Below are positions 1 through 7,550 of a stretch of 7,847 nucleotides of DNA, piece after piece. Both the position numbers and the translations under genes were made by a program. Source of the DNA: an uncultured Alphaproteobacteria bacterium (GTDB taxonomy: Bacteria > Pseudomonadota > Alphaproteobacteria > Reyranellales > Reyranellaceae); assembly GCA_903929895.1 (NCBI GenBank), contig CAIYWM010000397.1:1-7847 (forward strand). The letters are read 5' to 3'. A model generated the notes under the pieces. The model did no database searches and was not told where the DNA came from. It was given only the letters and a program-made list of their open reading frames with translations. Each line of letters starts with the position of its first letter. Positions within the stretch are counted from its first letter, which is position 1.

Positions 1-18
1 CTCTTCGACCACTCACCA

Positions 19-92
19 TTGTCATCCCGAGCGCAGCGAGGGACCTTTGATCAGAGACCGCTAAAGGTCCCTGGCTGCGCTCGGGATGACAA
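19..92. repeat. Large imperfect palindrome (REP-like intergenic element) downstream of mutS
   Basis: The left arm (19-48) and right arm (63-92) are reverse complements at 29 of 30 positions. The single mismatch is G38 opposite G73. The loop is 14 nt (49-62). The outer arm core reads GTCATCCCGAGCGCAGCGAG, which resembles a palindromic motif I know as recurring between genes in many high-GC bacteria; that recognition is from memory, not a search. It begins 17 bp past the mutS stop codon, so a transcript would form a very stable hairpin that could protect the mutS 3' end or halt polymerase. No T-run follows on either strand, so a classical intrinsic terminator is not supported. Confidence 0.8.
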
Positions 93-109
93 GGGAAGTG
101 TTGATGCAA

Positions 110-2782
110 CTACGACGCCGATAACCGCTGGCGTAGCGCGTAGAGGGCGTCGAGCGCCTCTCGCGGCGAGAGTTCGTCGGGGTTGATCTCGGCCAGGGCC
201 TTCTCGACTTCCGACTCCTTCGTCTTCGCCATGCCGCTCGCGGGACGCGCGGGGGCGGCGGCGAAGAGGGGCAGGTCGTCGGCCAGACGTGTGACCGCGC
301 TGGACTGGTCGCCCTTCTCCAGCACCGCCAGGACTTCCTCGGCGCGCGAGACGACGGCGGCCGGAAGGCCGGCGAGTTGGGCCACGTGGATGCCGTAGGA
401 GCGATCGGCGGCGCCCGGCGCGACCTCGTGCAGGAACACGACCTCGTTCTGCCATTCCTTCACGCGCATCGTGTAGGGCGCCAGCGCGTCGAGGCGTTCC
501 CTGAGCGCGCCCAGCTCGTGATAGTGCGTGGCGAACAGCGCACGGCATCTGTTGACGTCGTGCAGATGCTCGAGCGTCGCCCAGGCGATCGACAGGCCGT
601 CGAAGGTCGCGGTGCCGCGGCCGATCTCGTCGAGGATGACGAGGCTTCGGGCCGTCGCCTGATTCAGGATCGCCGCCGTCTCGACCATCTCCACCATGAA
701 GGTCGAGCGACCGCGCGCCAGATCGTCGGCGGCACCGACGCGGCTGAACAGGCGGTCGACGATGCCGATGGTCGCGGCCTTGGCCGGCACGAAGGCGCCG
801 GCCTGGGCCATCACCGCGATCAGGGCGTTCTGGCGCAGGAAGGTCGATTTGCCGGCCATGTTGGGGCCGGTCAGCAGCCACAGCCGGCGCTCGGTGCCGA
901 GGTAGCAGTCGTTGGGCACGAAGCCTGCGCCGTTCTGGCGGGCCAGCGCCGCCTCGACAACGGGGTGGCGGCCGCCCTCGATCGAGAAGGCCGGATCGTC
1001 AGTCAGCGTCGGCCGCACATGGTTGCTGCTCGCCGCCAGTTCGGCCAGCGCCGAAGCGACGTCGAGCCATGCCAGAGCGCGGCCGGCCGCCGCGATCGAC
1101 GCCGACACCGCCATCACCTTGGCGACCAGCTCCTCGAAGACGGCGAGTTCCAGCGCCAGCGCCTGGTCGGCGGCGCGGCCGATGCGGGTTTCGAGATCGG
1201 CCAGCTCCGCCGTGCTGAAGCGCGTCGCATTCGACATGGACTGCCGCCGCGTGAAGCCCAGCGCCGCCAGGTCGAGCTTGTCGGCGTGCGTCGCCGTCAC
1301 CTCGATATGGTAGCCGATCATGTTGTTGTGCCGGATCTTGAGCGACGGCACGCCGCTCGCGGTCCGGTACTTCGCTTCGAGGCCCGCCACCGTTTTGCGG
1401 CTGTCGTCGCGCAGGGTGCGCTGCTCGTCCAGTTCCGGCCTGTAGCCCTGCCGCACGAAGCCGCCGTCGCGCACCAGCAGCGGCGGCTCGTCCGCCAGCG
1501 CCTCGGCGAGCGCCGCGACAGTGGCGCCGTGGTCGGAGCAGCACATGACGATTTCCGCGAGAGGCGCCGGTGGCGGCAGCAACGCCTCGGGCTCGGCGCG
1601 CAACGACTGCGCCAGCGCCTCGCCCAAGTCCAGACCATCGCGCAAGGCCGCCAGGTCGCGCGGACCGCCGCGGCCGACCGACAGGCGCTGCAGGGCGCGC
1701 TCGATGTCAGGGGTCCGGCGCAGCGTCTCGCGCACCCGCTCCCGCACAGCCGGCCGCTCGACGAAGAGCTGCACCAGGTCGAGGCGGCGCTCGATCTCGG
1801 TCCGATCCGTCAGGGGCGCGGCGATGCGCTCGGCCAGCAGGCGCGCGCCCGGGCCGGTCAGGGTGCGGTCGATGGTGGCCAGCAGGCTGCCGTCGCGGCG
1901 GCCGTCGAGGCTCTTCACCAGTTCGAGATTGCGCCGCGTCGCCGGATCGATCTCCATCGTGCCGTCGGCGCGCTCGCGGCGCGGCGGCACCAGGGCCGGT
2001 CGCTTGCCGGCCTGGGTCAGCTCCACATAGTCGAGCAGCGCGCCGCAGGCCGCGACCTCGGCGCGCGAGAAATCGCCGAAACTCTCCAGCGCCGCGACGT
2101 TGAACGCCTGCAGCAGGCGCTTGCGGGCATTGTCGCTGTCGAACCGCGCCGAGGGCATCGGCGTCAGGACCGAATTCCATTCCTCCAGCACGGTCTTGAG
2201 CGGTTCGCGCGCCAGCAGGCGGTCGGGCACCAGCAGCTCGCCCGGCGACAGCCGGGCCAGCGCCGCCGCCAACTGCCCGGGCAGAAGCGGCTGGGTCGCG
2301 AAGTCGGCGGTCGAGAGATCGAGCCAGGCCAGCGCCAGGTCGCCCTGCGCCTCGGACAGGGCCGCGAGATAATTGTGACTGCGCGCATCGAGCAGGGAGT
2401 CTTCCGTGAGCGTACCCGGCGTGATGACCCGCACGACGGCGCGCTCGACCACGGACTTGGCGCCACGCTTCTTGGCCTCGGCGGGGTCCTCGATCTGCTC
2501 GCAGACCGCGACCTTGAAGCTCTGGCGGATCAGACGCGACAGGTAGGCCTCGTGGCTGTGTACCGGCACGCCGCACATCTTGATGTCTTCGCCGAGATGC
2601 TGGCCACGCTTGGTCAGTGCGATGTCGAGCGCCGCCGAGGCCTTCACCGCGTCGTCGAAGAACAGCTCGTAGAAATCGCCCATCCGGTAGAACACCAGAT
2701 GATCCGGATGCGCGGCCTTGATCGCCAGGTACTGGCGCATCATCGGCGTGGCGTCGGCGGGGATGGTGGAACTGTCCGGCAC
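110..2782 (-). CDS. mutS: DNA mismatch repair protein MutS
   Basis: This 890-residue protein is the mismatch-recognition ATPase of methyl-directed repair. It binds mispairs and small loops as a dimer and recruits MutL. The N-terminal mismatch-reading domain shows the Phe-x-Glu motif as F37-Y38-E39 within [10 protein letters not shown]. The connector, lever and clamp domains follow. The C-terminal ABC-type ATPase has Walker [10 protein letters not shown] at 639-647 (Lys645) and the MutS signature [12 protein letters not shown] from Asp718, then THYHEL. Near the C-terminus DLPLF (836-840) resembles a beta-clamp-binding motif, followed by the conserved small C-terminal oligomerisation region. 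Length is slightly above E. coli MutS (853). The start is GTG at 2782; GAGGA (minus strand, 2795-2791) sits 8 nt upstream. Met14 and Met15 are less likely starts. It is divergent from maeB and appears intact. Confidence 0.97.
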   Translation of the reverse strand: MPDSSTIPADATPMMRQYLAIKAAHPDHLVFYRMGDFYELFFDDAVKASAALDIALTKRGQHLGEDIKMCGVPVHSHEAYLSRLIRQSFKVAVCEQIEDPAEAKKRGAKSVVERAVVRVITPGTLTEDSLLDARSHNYLAALSEAQGDLALAWLDLSTADFATQPLLPGQLAAALARLSPGELLVPDRLLAREPLKTVLEEWNSVLTPMPSARFDSDNARKRLLQAFNVAALESFGDFSRAEVAACGALLDYVELTQAGKRPALVPPRRERADGTMEIDPATRRNLELVKSLDGRRDGSLLATIDRTLTGPGARLLAERIAAPLTDRTEIERRLDLVQLFVERPAVRERVRETLRRTPDIERALQRLSVGRGGPRDLAALRDGLDLGEALAQSLRAEPEALLPPPAPLAEIVMCCSDHGATVAALAEALADEPPLLVRDGGFVRQGYRPELDEQRTLRDDSRKTVAGLEAKYRTASGVPSLKIRHNNMIGYHIEVTATHADKLDLAALGFTRRQSMSNATRFSTAELADLETRIGRAADQALALELAVFEELVAKVMAVSASIAAAGRALAWLDVASALAELAASSNHVRPTLTDDPAFSIEGGRHPVVEAALARQNGAGFVPNDCYLGTERRLWLLTGPNMAGKSTFLRQNALIAVMAQAGAFVPAKAATIGIVDRLFSRVGAADDLARGRSTFMVEMVETAAILNQATARSLVILDEIGRGTATFDGLSIAWATLEHLHDVNRCRALFATHYHELGALRERLDALAPYTMRVKEWQNEVVFLHEVAPGAADRSYGIHVAQLAGLPAAVVSRAEEVLAVLEKGDQSSAVTRLADDLPLFAAAPARPASGMAKTKESEVEKALAEINPDELSPREALDALYALRQRLSAS

Positions 2783-2835
2783 TGGGAGATTCCTCGGGAG
2801 AGGTTCGGTCTAGCACACGCCGCAAAGCGATCCAT

Positions 2836-2854
2836 GTGGACGACAGGTGGACGA
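2836..2854. promoter_or_regulatory. 8-bp direct repeat in the mutS-maeB divergent region
   Basis: GTGGACGA occurs at 2836-2843 and again at 2847-2854, a period of 11 bp and so on the same face of the helix. It lies 54 bp upstream of the mutS start and about 100 bp upstream of the maeB start. This geometry suits a dimeric or cooperative regulator, but an 8-bp repeat can arise by chance. I could not place a convincing sigma-70 promoter for either gene in 2783-2953. A 12-bp palindrome, GCGCTGCAGCGC, lies nearby at 2873-2884. Confidence 0.25.
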
Positions 2855-2953
2855 TTTTTGGGCATGGAAGTTGCGCTGCAGCGCGGGATGGGTGTCTGGC
2901 ACGCGCAGCGGAATACCGCCAATATGCGTGCTCAATTGGGAGTGAAAAAGCAG

Positions 2954-5254
2954 ATGGCGGGCAAAAGCTCGGAAGAAATGGTCAGCAACCAGATGGGCGA
3001 TCTCGACGGCGACTCGCTGATCATGCATCGGACGGGGCGGCCCGGCAAAATCGAGATCATTGCCAGCAAGCCGCTGGTCACCCAGCGCGACCTGGCGCTC
3101 GCCTATTCACCGGGCGTCGCGGCCCCCTGCCTCGCGATCGAGAAGGACCCCTCGACCGCCTACGACTACACGATCAAGGGCAATCTGGTGGCCGTGATCT
3201 CCAACGGCACCGCCGTGCTGGGCCTGGGCGACATCGGGGCGCTGGCCGGCAAGCCGGTGATGGAGGGCAAGGCCGTCCTGTTCAAGCGCTTCGCAGATGT
3301 CGATTCGATCGACCTCGAGGTCGACACCAAAGATGTCGAACAGTTCATCAACGCCGTTCGTTATCTCGGCCCCTCTTTCGGCGGCATCAATCTCGAAGAC
3401 ATCAAGGCACCTGACTGCTTCATCATCGAACAACGCTTGCGCGAGATGATGGACATTCCGATCTTCCACGACGACCAGCACGGGACGGCGATCGTCTCCG
3501 CCGCCGGCCTGATCAACGCGCTGCACCTCACCGGCCGCGACATCAAGGACATCAAGATGGTGGTGAACGGCGCGGGCGCCGCGTCGATCGCCTGCATCGA
3601 GCTCGTCAAGGCCATGGGCATGCCGCACGAGAACGCCATCCTGTGCGACACCAAGGGCGTGATCTACCAGGGCCGCACCGAGGGCATGAACCAGTGGAAG
3701 AGCGCCCATGCGGTCCGCACCAAGGCGCGCACCCTGGAGGAGGCGATGAAGGGCGCCGACGTGTTCTTCGGCCTCTCGGTCAAGGGCGCGGTCACCAAGG
3801 AGATGGTGCAGTCGATGGCGGCCAGGCCGATCATCTTCGCCATGGCCAACCCGGATCCGGAGATCACGCCGCAAGACGTGCATGCCGCCCGCGGTGACGC
3901 AATCGTCGCCACCGGACGCTCCGACTACGCCAACCAGATCAACAACGTGCTGGGCTTCCCCTACATCTTCCGCGGTGCGCTCGACGTGCGCGCCACGACG
4001 ATCAACGAGGCGATGAAGGTCGCCGCCGCCGAGGCGCTGGCCAAGCTCGCCCGCGAGGACGTGCCCGACGAGGTCGATCGCGCCTATTCCGGCCGCCGCC
4101 TGCGCTACGGACCCGACTACATCGTGCCGGTGCCGTTCGATCCGCGTCTGATCGTCGAGGTCTCGGCGGCCGTCGCCAAGGCCGCGATGGAGTCGGGCGT
4201 CGCCAAGAAGCAGATCGCCGACATGGCGGAATACAAGCGCAGCCTTTCGGGCCGCCTCGATCCGACCAGCCATTTCCTGCAGAGCCTGTTCGAGCAGGTG
4301 AAGGCCAACCCGCAGCGTATCGTCTTCGCCGAGGGCGAGGAGGAGCGCACGATCCGCGCCGCCGTGATGTTCCGCGACAACGGCTACGGCACGCCGATCC
4401 TGATCGGCCGCGAGGAGCAGGTGCGCGAGACCATGAAGTCGCTCGGCATCAACGACTCGTCCGGCATGGAAATCCACAATGCCCGGCTGTCGACCAAGAA
4501 CGCCCCGTACACCGACCTGGTCTACAAGCGGCTGCAGCGCGACGGCTACCTGCACCGCGACGTGCAGCGCATGGTCAACCAGGGCCGCAACGTGTTCGGC
4601 GCCTGCATGGTGGCGATGGGCGATGCCGACGGCATGGTGACCGGCATCACACGGCGTTTCCCGGAGTGCTACGCCGACGTGAAGCGCGTGATCAACATCG
4701 ACGCGGGCAAGGTGCCGATGGGCTATTCCATCGTCGTCTCGCGCCAGGGAACGGTGTTCCTCGCCGACACCTCGATCAACGAGACGCCGAGCCCCGAGCA
4801 GCTGGCCACCATCGCCAAGCAGATGGTGAAGAACGCACGCATGATGGGACACGATCCCCGGGTCGCCTTCCTCTCCTTCTCGAACTTCGGCAGCCGCGAG
4901 ATCGAACGCATCGACCGCATCCGCAAGGCGATCCGCCTGCTCGACGCCGAGGAGGTTGATTTCGAGTATGACGGCGAGATGCAGGCCGACATGGCGCTCG
5001 ATTTCGAACTCCTGAAGTCGACCTATCCGTTCACGCGCCTCACCGGCCCCGCCAACATCCTGATCATGCCGGGCCTGCACTCCGCCCACATCTCCTCGCG
5101 GCTGATGCAGTCGCTGGGTGGCGTGACGGTGATCGGCCCGGTGATCGACGGCCTCTCCAAGCCCGTCCAGATCGTGCAGATGGGCGCGACCGTCAGCGAC
5201 CTCGTCAATCACGCAGCGCTGGCAGCGTACGGAGCGCTGATCTCGCGGAGGTAA
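2954..5254 (+). CDS. maeB: MaeB-type malic enzyme with C-terminal phosphotransacetylase-like domain
   Basis: This 766-residue enzyme oxidatively decarboxylates malate to pyruvate and CO2, reducing NAD(P)+, in the cytoplasm. The N-terminal malic domain carries YSPGVA with catalytic Tyr51 and the catalytic Lys106 in MEGKAVLFK. Metal ligands are Glu148-Asp149 (LEDIKAP) and Asp174 (HDDQHGTA). The dinucleotide-binding domain has GAGAAS at 206-211 and a later MANPDPEI motif. From about residue 450 ([15 protein letters not shown]) the protein is a phosphotransacetylase-like domain. In known MaeB proteins this domain is regulatory, linked to acetyl-CoA inhibition, rather than an active transacetylase. 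NAD versus NADP preference cannot be read reliably here. The frame stays open far upstream, so the start is a choice. ATG 2954 has GGGAG at 2938-2942; ATG 2924 and ATG 2864 are alternatives with poorer ribosome-binding sites. Length matches the MaeB family (about 760). Confidence 0.95.
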   Translation: MAGKSSEEMVSNQMGDLDGDSLIMHRTGRPGKIEIIASKPLVTQRDLALAYSPGVAAPCLAIEKDPSTAYDYTIKGNLVAVISNGTAVLGLGDIGALAGKPVMEGKAVLFKRFADVDSIDLEVDTKDVEQFINAVRYLGPSFGGINLEDIKAPDCFIIEQRLREMMDIPIFHDDQHGTAIVSAAGLINALHLTGRDIKDIKMVVNGAGAASIACIELVKAMGMPHENAILCDTKGVIYQGRTEGMNQWKSAHAVRTKARTLEEAMKGADVFFGLSVKGAVTKEMVQSMAARPIIFAMANPDPEITPQDVHAARGDAIVATGRSDYANQINNVLGFPYIFRGALDVRATTINEAMKVAAAEALAKLAREDVPDEVDRAYSGRRLRYGPDYIVPVPFDPRLIVEVSAAVAKAAMESGVAKKQIADMAEYKRSLSGRLDPTSHFLQSLFEQVKANPQRIVFAEGEEERTIRAAVMFRDNGYGTPILIGREEQVRETMKSLGINDSSGMEIHNARLSTKNAPYTDLVYKRLQRDGYLHRDVQRMVNQGRNVFGACMVAMGDADGMVTGITRRFPECYADVKRVINIDAGKVPMGYSIVVSRQGTVFLADTSINETPSPEQLATIAKQMVKNARMMGHDPRVAFLSFSNFGSREIERIDRIRKAIRLLDAEEVDFEYDGEMQADMALDFELLKSTYPFTRLTGPANILIMPGLHSAHISSRLMQSLGGVTVIGPVIDGLSKPVQIVQMGATVSDLVNHAALAAYGALISRR

Positions 5255-5267
5255 GGCAACTCAGTCT

Positions 5268-5298
5268 CTTCCCCTTTGCGGAGTCCGCAAAGGGGAAG
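5268..5298 (+). terminator. Strong hairpin after maeB, probable transcript end
   Basis: A perfect 14-bp stem pairs 5268-5281 with 5285-5298 around a 3-nt AGT loop, beginning 13 nt past the maeB TAA. The position suits a terminator or 3'-end-stabilising hairpin for maeB. No T-run follows, so termination without Rho is uncertain. A dispersed palindromic repeat is the alternative reading. Confidence 0.5.
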
Positions 5299-5299
5299 T

Positions 5300-5318
5300 G
5301 CCCTCGCCTTACGAGGGC
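5300..5318 (+). repeat. Second short hairpin in the maeB-lysE gap
   Basis: GCCCTCG (5300-5306) pairs perfectly with CGAGGGC (5312-5318) around a CCTTA loop, starting 2 nt after the larger hairpin. The two adjacent stems could form a composite 3' structure for the maeB transcript or one mosaic intergenic repeat. It ends 63 bp before the next start codon and does not mask its ribosome-binding site. Confidence 0.4.
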
Positions 5319-5381
5319 GATGGGGTCATGGCCCGTCCATCTGAATGAGGAGGCCAGCGAAAAGGCCACGGAGGTCGCACC

Positions 5382-5999
5382 ATGACTCTCGAAACCTGGT
5401 GGCTCTATCTCGGTGCCGTCGTGCTGATCGCCTCCACGCCGGGGCCGAACGTGCTCTATGTGACGACACGCAGCATCCGCTTCGGCCTGGGACCCGCCTT
5501 CATCGGCGTGGCGGGCTGCCTTACCGCGCTGGTGCTGATGCTGACAGGGTCGGTCGCCGGCCTCAGCGCGGTGCTGCTGGCGCTGCCCGGCGCCTTCGAC
5601 GTGCTGAAAATCGCGGGGGCCGCCTATCTGGTCTATCTCGGCATCCAGGTCTGGCGCGAACCCGTCGCAGCGGACGCTCCACCACCTTCCACCGGAACGT
5701 CGGGCGTCGCGCTGTTCCGCGGCGGATTTCTGGTCGGCATCAGCAATCCCAAGCTGCTCGTCTTCGCGGCGGCGTTCTTCCCACAGTTCATCGACCCAAC
5801 GCGCGCCTGGGGTCCGCAGTTCACCCTGATGGTCGCGACCTTCCTGGGCGTCGAGCTGTTCTTCTATTCGGTCTATGCGCTCTCGGGGCGCAAGCTCGCC
5901 GACCGACTGATGCACGGCCTCTGGCGCCGCTGGCTCAATCGCGCCAGCGGTGCCGTCTTCGTGGGCTTCGGCGTCGCGCTGCTGCGCTTCAAGCCGTGA
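5382..5999 (+). CDS. LysE/RhtB-family amino-acid exporter
   Basis: This 205-residue inner-membrane protein belongs to the LysE/RhtB superfamily, whose characterised members export amino acids or related metabolites such as lysine, threonine or homoserine lactone by proton exchange. The family hallmark STPGPNVLYV lies at residues 18-27 in the first membrane segment. The second hallmark, FRGGFLVGISNPKLLVFAAA, covers 112-131. Hydrophobic stretches at about 4-26, 37-63, 66-88, 112-137, 146-167 and 186-202 fit the six-segment family topology, with a hydrophilic loop at about 91-108. Length is typical (about 205-210). The ATG start has GGAGG (5370-5374) 7 nt upstream. The substrate cannot be predicted, and no dedicated LysR-type regulator is adjacent. 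The stop codon is separated by 3 bp from the stop of convergent rnk. Confidence 0.93.
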   Translation: MTLETWWLYLGAVVLIASTPGPNVLYVTTRSIRFGLGPAFIGVAGCLTALVLMLTGSVAGLSAVLLALPGAFDVLKIAGAAYLVYLGIQVWREPVAADAPPPSTGTSGVALFRGGFLVGISNPKLLVFAAAFFPQFIDPTRAWGPQFTLMVATFLGVELFFYSVYALSGRKLADRLMHGLWRRWLNRASGAVFVGFGVALLRFKP

Positions 6000-6017
6000 G
6001 GTTCAGGAAACCTTCAC
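5996..6017. terminator. Weak hairpin spanning the convergent lysE-family and rnk stop codons
   Basis: Positions 5996-6003 pair with 6009-6017 in an 8-bp stem with one bulged base (T6013) and a 5-nt loop. Both stop codons lie inside it. It is roughly symmetric, so it could act on both converging transcripts, but the stem is weak and no T-run follows on either side. Confidence 0.2.
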
Positions 6018-6413
6018 CACCGTGAGCCTGTGCTTGCGGCCGTCACGGGCCGTCCACGAAATCGACTGGCCGACCGCGAGGCCGATCAGCGCCGCGCCGA
6101 CCGGCGTCATCACCGAGAGCTTGTTCGCGGCGCTGTCCTCGTCGGCGGGATAGACCAGCGTCTCGGTGAGTTCGTGCTGCTCGCCATCGGTCCCGGCGTC
6201 CGAGCGGAAAGTGACCGTCGAGCCCATACGGACGACGTCCGCCGGCACCTCGTCCTCGCTTACCACCCTGGCGCGCTCCATCTCGGAGAGCAGCTCCTCG
6301 GCCACCTCCGGCACCCGCTCCAGCGACGCGGTGGCGAGGTCGGTCAGGCGGTCGCAGTCGGCGTCGCTGACGACGATGTTGGGGACGGAACGGTTACGTG
6401 CAACGGCGGGCAT
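6003..6413 (-). CDS. rnk: Rnk, GreA/GreB-fold regulator of nucleoside diphosphate kinase
   Basis: This 136-residue protein matches Rnk in length and pattern. Rnk is a cytoplasmic protein with a Gre-factor-like C-terminal domain. In E. coli it binds RNA polymerase near the secondary channel, competes with Gre factors, and was first described as affecting nucleoside diphosphate kinase levels. The N-terminal half (about 15-55) is helical, with a short coiled-coil-like stretch too small to reach the catalytic centre as GreA does. The domain from about 60 begins with PADVVRMGSTVTFR and ends with the family core NKLSVMTPVGAALIGLAVGQSISW (97-120). The ATG at 6413 has AGGAG (minus strand, 6426-6422) 8 nt upstream. 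The frame is open further upstream, but that extension is arginine-rich with no domain character. The gene appears to be transcribed alone. Confidence 0.92.
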   Translation of the reverse strand: MPAVARNRSVPNIVVSDADCDRLTDLATASLERVPEVAEELLSEMERARVVSEDEVPADVVRMGSTVTFRSDAGTDGEQHELTETLVYPADEDSAANKLSVMTPVGAALIGLAVGQSISWTARDGRKHRLTVVKVS

Positions 6414-6443
6414 CGCGGATGCTCCTGCATTTGATGAAGACGA

Positions 6444-6477
6444 ATTGTAGAGAATCGGTGATCGCAGAAATGCGATC
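6444..6477 (-). promoter_or_regulatory. Candidate rnk promoter with an overlapping inverted repeat
   Basis: Reading the minus strand, TACAAT (6449-6444) is a good -10 element. It lies 30 bp before the rnk ATG, giving an expected 5' leader of roughly 25 nt. Just upstream, the perfect inverted repeat GATCGCA-TTTC-TGCGATC (6477-6460) covers the -35 position. No clear TTGACA-like -35 is present, which would fit either an activator-dependent promoter or an operator overlapping a weak -35. The promoter is inferred by eye only. Confidence 0.4.
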
Positions 6478-6609
6478 GTGCCCCGATGCCGGGACACAGA
6501 GGCCGGCTCGGGGACTACGCTTCCGCGATCGGATGGTTCCGTCGCGGGACGCGCGAAAAGGGGGCCGAAAAGCTCATGCGGAGGAGTTAAGCCCCTCCCG
6601 TGCCGACCT

Positions 6610-7542
6610 TCAAGCCGCTTTGCGCGCCCGCTTCGCGAGATAGACCTGCAGGTGCGCGTAGGCGAGGCGCAGGTTGGGCGTGGCGAGTCCGGCCTTCTTC
6701 GCACGGGCGATCATGTCGCCCACGATATGGTCGGCCTCGACCATCCCGCCCTTCTCCAGATCGTGCAGCATCGAGGCGGTGAACTTCGAGCCCTTCATGG
6801 TCAGGAACGAGCGGATGGTCTTCAGGCCCTTCTCGCCGGGATCGTGGCCGGCGGCGGCCGCGACCTGGCGCGCCTCCTCGACCGTCTCCAGCACGATCGC
6901 CAGGCCTTCGTCGGCTTCGAGCACGTCACCGGACGAACCGCGCATCAGGCAGCAGGTCGCCGCCAGGGTGCACAGCATGATCCACTTGTCCCAGAGATCC
7001 TGCACGATGTTGGCGTTCAGCCCGCCGTCGATGCCCGATGCCTTGATGGCGGCATCGAGATCGGTCAACGCCGGGCGCGCCGGCGCGGCCCCGCGCTCGC
7101 CGAACGAGATCACGGCGAAGGGGCTGGTGTGCAGGATGTGCCCTTCCCCGTTCATCGCGACGCCGACCCTCGCGAGCCCGCCCACCACCTTCTCCGCGCC
7201 GAAGCGGGCGTCGAGCGCCTCGAGATGGCGCATGCCGTTCAGCAGCGGCACGATCGTCGTGTGGGCGCCGACCGCCGGGGCAATGGCGTCCATCGCCGAG
7301 TCGAGGTCGTAGGCCTTGCAGGTCAGCAGCACGACGTCGTACGGCCCGCCTTCGGCGCCGTTCGTGACCGTCTTCACCGACTGGGTAATGTCACCCTTGG
7401 TGCTCCTGATCACCAGCCCATCGCGCTGCAGCGCTTCGTTCCGCTTCTCGCGCACGAGGAACGTCACTTCGGCGCCGCTCTGCTGCAGGCGTCCGCCGAC
7501 ATAGCCACCGATCGCGCCGGCGCCGAGGATCAGGATCTTCAT
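6610..7542 (-). CDS. 2-dehydropantoate 2-reductase (ketopantoate reductase, PanE/ApbA) family protein
   Basis: This 310-residue protein has the full ketopantoate reductase architecture. In true PanE the reaction is NADPH reduction of 2-dehydropantoate to pantoate for pantothenate and CoA synthesis. The N-terminal Rossmann domain has GAGAIGG at 7-13. Active-site equivalents visible by alignment from memory with E. coli PanE are Lys76 (LLTCKAYDL), Asn102 (PLLNGM), Lys186 (DLWDKWI), Ser257 and Glu269 (VEADHIVGD). All key residues are present, so it should be an active reductase. The ATG at 7542 has AGAGG (minus strand, 7552-7548) 5 nt upstream, overlapping the stop of the upstream paralogue. The gap between the two genes is 8 bp, implying one operon and probably coupled translation. 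No panB or panC is in view and a paralogue sits next door, so the substrate may be a different 2-oxo acid. Confidence 0.88.
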   Translation of the reverse strand: MKILILGAGAIGGYVGGRLQQSGAEVTFLVREKRNEALQRDGLVIRSTKGDITQSVKTVTNGAEGGPYDVVLLTCKAYDLDSAMDAIAPAVGAHTTIVPLLNGMRHLEALDARFGAEKVVGGLARVGVAMNGEGHILHTSPFAVISFGERGAAPARPALTDLDAAIKASGIDGGLNANIVQDLWDKWIMLCTLAATCCLMRGSSGDVLEADEGLAIVLETVEEARQVAAAAGHDPGEKGLKTIRSFLTMKGSKFTASMLHDLEKGGMVEADHIVGDMIARAKKAGLATPNLRLAYAHLQVYLAKRARKAA

Positions 7543-7550
7543 GGCAACCT

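Noticed and set aside
2873..2884. 12-bp palindrome GCGCTGCAGCGC as an operator
   Set aside because: Short GC-rich palindromes of this size are frequent by chance in such DNA and nothing else supports a binding site.
2895..2912. TGGCACGCGCAGCGGA as a possible sigma-54 promoter for maeB
   Set aside because: The GG is not followed at the required distance by GC, so the -12 element is missing.
377..2953. Open plus-strand frame running antisense through mutS and continuous with maeB
   Set aside because: It encodes an Arg/Gln/Ala-rich sequence with no domain character opposite a clearly real MutS. Long stop-free antisense frames are expected from GC-rich third positions.
3107..5212. 701-codon minus-strand open frame opposite maeB
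   Set aside because: The translation is rich in His, Asp, Arg and Val and shows no recognisable motif. It mirrors the codon bias of maeB, whose catalytic residues are all present on the plus strand.
5345..6025. 226-codon plus-strand frame overlapping the LysE-family gene
   Set aside because: It is arginine- and proline-rich in a shifted frame. The 5382-5999 frame has the family hallmarks, membrane segments and a ribosome-binding site.
6478..6609. Remainder of the rnk-reductase gap as a small gene or RNA
   Set aside because: No open frame with a ribosome-binding site and no convincing structure was seen. A possible GGAGG/CCTCC pairing near 6580-6600 is too weak to call a terminator.
6414..6704. 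N-terminal extension of the Rnk frame
   Set aside because: The extension is low-complexity and arginine-rich, it runs back into the downstream end of the reductase gene, and the ATG at 6413 gives a normal Rnk length with a good ribosome-binding site.
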